Assembly: GCA_963921825.1 (NCBI GenBank)
Contig: OY997591.1
Coordinates: forward strand, 49,125,825-49,189,824
DNA: 64,000 nt
Source: Erodium maritimum
Taxonomy: Eukaryota; Streptophyta; Magnoliopsida; Geraniales; Geraniaceae
Direction of reading: 5' to 3'
Shown here: in pieces, positions 58,874 to 64,000 of the stretch
How the letters are laid out: the number at the start of each line of letters is the position of its first letter
Position numbering within the stretch: position 1 is the stretch's first letter
Notes under the pieces: model-generated
Database searches by the model: none
Told to the model about the DNA's origin: nothing
What the model saw: the letters and a program-made list of their open reading frames with translations, nothing else
Made by a program: the position numbers and the translations under genes

Positions 58874-60007
58874 CGCGGGCCCTCCTTCCATCGGACACTC
58901 TCGATGAAAGTGGCCTCGCTGCCCGCAGGTAAAGCATGTCGGTGCCCTCTCTGACGCGACTGGCCCCACTGACGCCACCGACCCCAGCTGTCTCGCTCCA
59001 CCCTGATGAGCCTGTGGTCGGAAGAACCCCGTGGTCCTCTATCTCCTCGGGTCTCGTGACTCGGACGGCCCTGCAAAGCTGGTCGGCCGCTGTCGAACCT
59101 CACGGGTCCTGGCCGCATCCCGGATACCCTGCTCCACCGTCGCTGCAGTGTCCACGAGCTCGGAGTACTCCCGCAACCTCAAGGCGAGAACCTTATCCCG
59201 AATCACCGTCCTCAGTCCCCCATCGAACAGCAGGCAACGGTTCTGCTCTGTCGCCACCATCTCTGGCGCGAATCTGGTCAGGGCCGTGAATCTGGCCTCG
59301 TATTTTGCCATTGACATCCCCTCCTACTGCAGGTCCAGAAACTGCCGATGACGGTCCAACCGAGCCGACTCGGGGAAATACTGTGCCAGAAAGATCGTCC
59401 GGAAGATGTCGTAGTCGTGCCCGACTCTGTCCCTCACACACCGCCACCAGTGGTAGGCGTTGTCCCTCAGCTGATGAGCTGCAAAGGACACTCTGCGGCG
59501 GCCATCCTCGATACCTGATGTGTCCAGGTCCCGCGTGACCTACTCTAGCCACCTCTCGGCTAGGTCGGGGTTCGGCTCCCCAACAAATGTGGGTATGCCT
59601 AGCTTCAGGAAGTCCAGTAGGGTCCGGGCCGTATGGTCCTCTGCCTGAACGGGCCTCACTGGGACCGCTGCTGCCTCCGGAGCTGGCGATGCCGACTCTC
59701 GACTGGCGATGATCGCCACCAAACTCTGTACTGTCCTGGTCAGCTCATCCAGGGCGGTCGTAGTGGGAGGGTCTGCGGCCGGCGGGACGCTGGGCGTGCC
59801 CGTAGATGGTCCCGCGTCACTCCTCCAGTCCTCTCCGACAGGAGTACCCTGGGCCTCTGCGTACTCAGCGGGCTCCACGGTGGGCATCCGTCTTGATGTC
59901 CCTGCTGAACGTCCCCGCCTGCCTCGCGCGGGCGCCCGTCCCCGTGTCACGGCTGATCGTCCACGTCTGCCACGAGCCATGTGTCGGTATCCTCCGCACG
60001 GATACAC
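58874..60007 (-). pseudogene. Gypsy C2 gag, N-terminal and central part
   Basis: The frame from 60007 (MYPCGGYRHMARGRRGRSA) is arginine-, proline- and alanine-rich. It leads into a Retrotrans_gag region (FLKLGIPTFVGEPNPDLAERWLE; then in other frames WWRCVRDRVGHDYDIFRTIF, about 59385-59450, and YEARFTALTRFAPEMVA, about 59255-59305). The first zinc knuckle CFTCGQRGHFHREC lies at about 58897-58940. Stops and shifts break it at least three times. Gag would form the particle shell. Copia B interrupts it just after the knuckle. Confidence 0.9.
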
Positions 60008-60653
60008 GCAAACGTTTAGTTTGCGAACTTATATAACGACAACATGCTAAAAAAAACTAGCGTTCACAAGGTCTATGCCTACTCTAGCGTACACGTTACT
60101 AACGTCACACCGCTCACGCTATTAATAATTTAATCATAATAATACGTTAAGGAAAAGCTCAAACGACCGCATAACGACTCACAAACCAAATCAAGTCACT
60201 CAACCTCAACCACAAGCCAACACGGCCAAACCACAACAACACACGCCCACCGGGCCAACCAAAGTCACACACGCCCACAGGGCCAACCAATTTAAAAACT
60301 TTCTCCACTTCATTAAAAACCTCATTTCTTGACATCAGGTAGTTACAACCCGGTCCAGGCGTCCCCGAACTACATTGTACCCACTTGATATCAACATCGT
60401 CACGCTCGACTACAGGGGCGCCCCTGAGTCGAGTCACGACAGTTTAAAAATGTTTCACGCAACAACACACAAACAGTATGCCAGTAACCCCGTACTGCAC
60501 ATACACAAAAACACAAACAGGACTCAAAACACAACGGGTGTACACACGGTTCCGACCTGCGTACCCAACGCACGACGGGACTTTACTGACTCGATTTTCC
60601 CACCTAATTGACGTACAGTCCGAGTTGTGAAACCTCGAGCTCTGATACCAAGC
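60008..60653 (-). other. C2 leader and primer binding site
   Basis: The PBS is at 60634-60653; on the coding strand GCTTGGTATCAGAGCTCGAG follows the LTR. The remaining leader is non-coding and matches the C1 leader in places (GGGCG/GGCC motifs near 60240-60290). The ORFs here lack family features. Confidence 0.78.
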
Positions 60654-63524
60654 TGTCACGCCCAAATTTCAGTAAACCGAATCAGGACGCGAACGTTTAG
60701 AACAATAAAACATTTTGAAACCTTTTACATAAATCACTTTAAAATCACCATTTGTTCATCAAAAATAATCATTTACAACTTAAAGGTACGTCCCAACAAA
60801 TAGACAAAAGCAAGTATACGTCGCTAGACTCAAAAGTAAACCCAGAATCCCGCTCCTAGCTCTTCAAGCTTCGGTAGCTCACCTAGTCCAACCTGCGACC
60901 GGTACCTGTAGGAAAAGCAGCTAAGGGTGAGCGTTCGCTCACCACCACGGATAACAGACTGACTACGACATACTTAGCAGACAATGCCGGTAACACCAAC
61001 AACAAACCAAACACCGGGGATCACTATCCCCAACTCAAGTAACCCGACCGACACACACGCACTGTTACTTTCCTCAACCGACTCAACACTCGGACACGAA
61101 ATGTAGACCCGACCCAACGATTGACGACCTCCTACAAAGACACGACAGACAACCACGCAACAACCAAGATCACAAAGGATCGCACACCAAACAAGATCAC
61201 AAAGGATCGCACGCCAGCTGCTCAGTAACCTTTCTCTCTCGCCCTTTACCGATCCCTGTCAGGTCAGGCGGTCGACCTGTCGCGCAACTTCTCCCTATCT
61301 CAATCGGGAGGCTAGCCCACAACCTCTCCCCTACACCCGATCTCAGTCGGGAGGCTAGCCACAGCCACACGCACATTCTCCCGATCCCAGTCGGGAGGCT
61401 AGCCCACAACCTCTCCCCTACCCCCGATCTCAGTCGGGTGGCTAGCCACACCTCACGCAACTTCCCCGACACAAAGTCGGGTCTCCAACCTCAGGTAACC
61501 ACAATCACAATCACAAGCAAAGTTTAACAAACAACAACAACCCAGGTTCAACACTCCACAGGCACTCATGGCCACCCAAGACACCAACTGTAAAACACGG
61601 ACTCAACAACCCCACGGGCACTCACGGCCACCCAAGACACACCGACAATAACTCATGGGCTCAACAACCCCACGGGCACTCACGGCCTCCCAAGACACAC
61701 CAACAGTAAAACACGGGCTCTCATGGACACCCAAGACACAACAGTAAAGTACGGGCTCTCATGGCCACCCAAGACTCCAATAGTAAAACACGGGCTCTTA
61801 TGGCGACCCAAGACTCCAACAGTAAAACACGGGCTCTCATGGCCACCCAAGACATAAGCTAAACAATCAACCTCCAGGCATGGTCATATGCCTCCAGTAA
61901 TTCTAATATCGATAAGTTCACTGCTCCTACGACACTACTAAGTGTCACATGCATTTCTAATGTTCGCTACGTTCCCGTATCATACGACACTACCCGGTGT
62001 CACCTGCCTTCCTAATATTCGATAAACCTACTTAACCCACGACACCCCTGTGTCACATGCAATTCTACTGTTAACTTTCCCTAATCAGGGCCGAGATCCG
62101 GCTACTTTTCCCTACCTCGTATGATTTCTCCAAAAGCGCACTAATAAGCTCCGGCGTGATCTCGATCACTCGCCTAGCTTTCCCTTTCCTCGGTCTGCAA
62201 CACGATCTAATAAGAACACAATTTAAATACCTTTAAGTTCGCAGACATAAACCGGAATTTAATAAACTTGACGCCCAAAAGTAACCCTGACAATGCCGAT
62301 CACTCCCAAACTCCCCAATTACTCGACATTGTCGATATTGGACCCGGAAAAGCCCGATTCGCCCGACATGGCGAATCTGCCCGGGTTTTGGAAACGCCCT
62401 TCCGGGGCTCTGAAAATTCCCGTTTTCGTTTCTACGGTCTTAGAATAATTCAAGGGTTCCTAGGCACTCGACGGAATCAAATTCCGACTTCCGAGTCATT
62501 TAACTAGCGTTTAAAGTTTCTAAAACCGTCAATTACAACTTTCACAATTTAATTCCAAATTTCGATCCGGTTGTAGATTAATGATTCGGGGAACGTCCTA
62601 AACCACCCGAACACGAAACCCGAGCACGTGGGCCCCACCCGGACACCCTTGGCCGTGGGTGGCTAGGGCTCAAATAGACCCAGCCCACCATGGTGGTGGC
62701 CGGCCCTAGCTCCGGCCAGCCACCCCATGGCCGGCCGGCCACCCCCTATGGTGCTCGGAGCTCCCCCCGAGCTCCCGGTACCGGAAAACGTCCCTCTTCA
62801 CCCCAAAACGTCTTCAACGATCCCCCATCCTCAATACAACCCTAAACTACTAGTTTAAACCAAAACCTAATTTTAGAACTTGACCAAACGAAGATCGGTT
62901 TGGTGCTTACCGTCGAGGAAGACGGTGTGAGTTCGATTCTCCTAACTTTGAGACGATCAAAGGGTTTGATGATCGGGAATAGTAACACAAACCCTAGCTC
63001 CTTCTCTTTTCTCTCTTCTTCTCCTTCTCCTTCTCTCTCTAAACTCTCTTCTCTTTTTTTCTATTTTTTTTTCTCTTTCTAAAACGTGTGGCCGAACCCC
63101 TTATGTCCTCAACCTTCCTTTTCCCCCCAAAACCTAAGACCACCACTTGTTTGACAAGTGGCAAGGTGGGTCCCACACCATTTTGGAAAGATATCTAGAA
63201 GATATTTTCCAATCAGATTTGCGAAATTCGGAAGTTTCGGGCCCCGAACGGGCACTTTTTCCAAGAAATTACGAAACTTGAAGGGCTACATGGAAACGGC
63301 TCAACTAAGACCGCTGCGACGACGGCTAAGCTTTTTGGATCCCAAACTGATCAGAAAGTTGCCCTGAGTCCCCCGGAACTCACTTTGGTCGATATCGGGG
63401 TCAACTTAAGTCCGGTATGACCCTCGGGGTCAATTCTAGGTTCAATTAAGTGTCTGTCTTAAATTTTTTAAATTTTCCTGTTTTTCGCATGTTTGACTGG
63501 CGTTGACCGGGAGTGGTTATTACA
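60654..63524 (-). repeat. Gypsy C2 5' LTR (2871 bp)
   Basis: The LTR holds the same blocks as the 3' LTR. Near 63345 about 66 bp present in the 3' LTR (45990-46055) is missing. Array hairpins are better preserved here, for example CTCCCGA-TCCCAG-TCGGGAG at 61378-61397. Confidence 0.93.
61250..61855 (-). repeat. C2 5' LTR minisatellites
   Basis: Units with CGATCTCAGTCGGGAGGCTA lie at 61250-61450 (five), and GGGCTCTCATGGCCACCCAA units lie at 61555-61855. Hairpins of the first type lie at 61337-61352, 61378-61397 and 61423-61438. Confidence 0.83.
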
Positions 63525-63529
63525 CGGGG

Positions 63530-64000
63530 TGTCTTGGGCAATATGATTATGAATCATACGATACTTGTGAATCTTGTCTCGTTGGAAAAATGACAAAATC
63601 TCCTTTTAATGGAACTGGAGAAAGAGCCAGTGAAATTTTGGGACTCATACATAGTGATGTATGTGGACCAATGAAAGTTGAAGCAAAAGGTGGATATTCT
63701 TACTTTATCACCTTCACTGACGATATATCGAGATATGGTTTCGTATATCTCATGAGACATAAGTCGGAGTCTTTTGGAATGTTCAAAAGGTTTAGAAGTG
63801 AAGTTGAGAAACAAACCAGTAAGAATATCAAGGCACTGAGATCTGAACGTAGGGGTGAGTATCTCACAGATGATTTTATTGATTATTTATCACAAGATGG
63901 AATCCTATCACAATGGAATCCTCCTGGGACACCGCAACACAACGGTGTTTCTGAGAGGCGAAATCGTACCTTATTAGATATGGTACGATCGATGATGGGG
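63530..64000 (+). pseudogene. Copia D pre-integrase end and integrase, cut by window end
   Basis: The frame resumes after C2 in register: DTCESCLVGKMTKSPF (pre-integrase CxxC), then integrase with IHSDVCGPM (first catalytic Asp), FITFTDDISRYGFVYLMRHK and PPGTPQHNGVSERRNRTLLD (catalytic Glu). In the second Asp motif the family SDRGGEY reads SERRGEY, so the catalytic Asp is Glu. No stop is seen in this part, but the upstream gag is broken. Confidence 0.9.

Larger units (their letters stand above)
49767..58878 (+). mobile_element. Copia B: close relative of Copia A, inserted in C2 gag
   Basis: The target duplication is CGCGA (49767-49771) and CGCGG (58874-58878), one base different. LTRs are at 49772-51459 (1688 bp) and 57013-58873 (1861 bp). 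PBS, leader, gag-pol and PPT are complete. The protein matches Copia A closely but carries five in-frame stops, so B is the older or faster decayed of the two. The longer 3' LTR is due to a tandem duplication. Confidence 0.95.
43279..63529 (-). mobile_element. Gypsy C2: chromodomain Ty3/gypsy element, split by Copia B
   Basis: The 5-bp target duplication CGGGG lies at 43279-43283 and 63525-63529. LTRs on the plus strand begin TGTCACGCCC and end TTATAACA or TTATTACA: 43284-46237 (3' LTR) and 60654-63524 (5' LTR). The order on the minus strand is leader, gag with zinc knuckles, protease, RT, RNase H, integrase, chromodomain, PPT. It is broken at many sites and interrupted by Copia B in gag. Pol order and chromodomain indicate a chromovirus, probably Tekay/Del-like (inference). 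Confidence 0.95.
15887..64000 (+). mobile_element. Copia D: older Ty1/copia element, interrupted twice and cut by window end
   Basis: The element is read from four pieces: 15887-16175 and 40606-40697 (5' LTR, about 381 bp), 40698-43283 (PBS, leader, gag, protease, part of pre-integrase), and 63530-64000 (pre-integrase and integrase). LINE2 sits in its 5' LTR and gypsy C2 in the pre-integrase region, each with target duplications. Reading resumes in register across both. The 3' part and 3' LTR lie beyond the window. Bases 15842-15886 are flanking sequence. Confidence 0.93.

Noticed and set aside
60375-60611. 78-codon plus-strand frame in the C2 leader
   Set aside because: It lies antisense to the leader and PBS region, and its like on the C1 minus strand (21978-22247) diverges without protein-level conservation.

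Overview
The window looks like gene-poor chromatin from a flowering plant, probably a eudicot (inference). Nearly every recognisable coding stretch is a plant-type retrotransposon: Ty1/copia gag-pol with tRNA-iMet-type primer sites, Ty3/gypsy chromodomain elements with about 3 kb LTRs, L1-type LINEs with a C-terminal zinc finger, and a DUF4283/zinc-knuckle sequence. I see no cellular gene, rRNA, tRNA or CRISPR. Nothing in the sequence fixes the species.

Layout: 1-2986 is the 3' part of a LINE (LINE1). 2987-4136 is AT-rich background. 4137-6240 is a retroposed DUF4283-type sequence inside a 19-bp target duplication. 6241-6894 is background with a possible LINE ORF1 scrap. 6895-15841 is a nearly intact, young copia element on the minus strand (Copia A; 1676-bp LTRs, TSD GGATA). 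From 15887 to the window end everything lies inside one older copia element on the plus strand (Copia D). Its 5' LTR is split by a full-length LINE (LINE2; TSD 16162-16175 and 40592-40605). LINE2 ORF1 is split by a gypsy element (C1, 18587-35822, TSD GGATT). The C1 3' LTR is split by another copia (A', 27948-34976, TSD GGGGG). Farther on, the gag/pre-integrase region of Copia D is split by a second gypsy on the minus strand (C2, 43284-63524, TSD CGGGG), whose gag is split by a plus-strand copia (B, 49772-58873, TSD CGCGA/CGCGG). Copia D resumes at 63530 with its integrase and runs off the window. The nesting gives an order of insertion: D, then LINE2 and C2; C1 after LINE2; A' after C1; B after C2.

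All elements except Copia A are clearly defective. Copia A has one long gag-pol frame (1307 codons) with a frameshift only at the RNase H end. A, B and A' form one copia family; C1 and C2 are two branches of one gypsy family; LINE1 and LINE2 share a 3' end.

The signal I find most worth following is in the non-coding parts. The LTRs and leaders carry ordered, repeated hairpins whose stems vary while loops stay constant: six small hairpins in the Copia D leader; three or four TGG-loop hairpins in the Copia A/B leader; a hairpin in the A-family LTR with different arms but the same loop in A/B and A'; and arrays in the gypsy LTRs with a 7-nt TTAGAGT loop resembling a tRNA T arm. In all three groups these regions lie between splice-donor-like and acceptor-like sites, which suggests (inference, untested) structured leader introns that could separate translated from packaged RNA.
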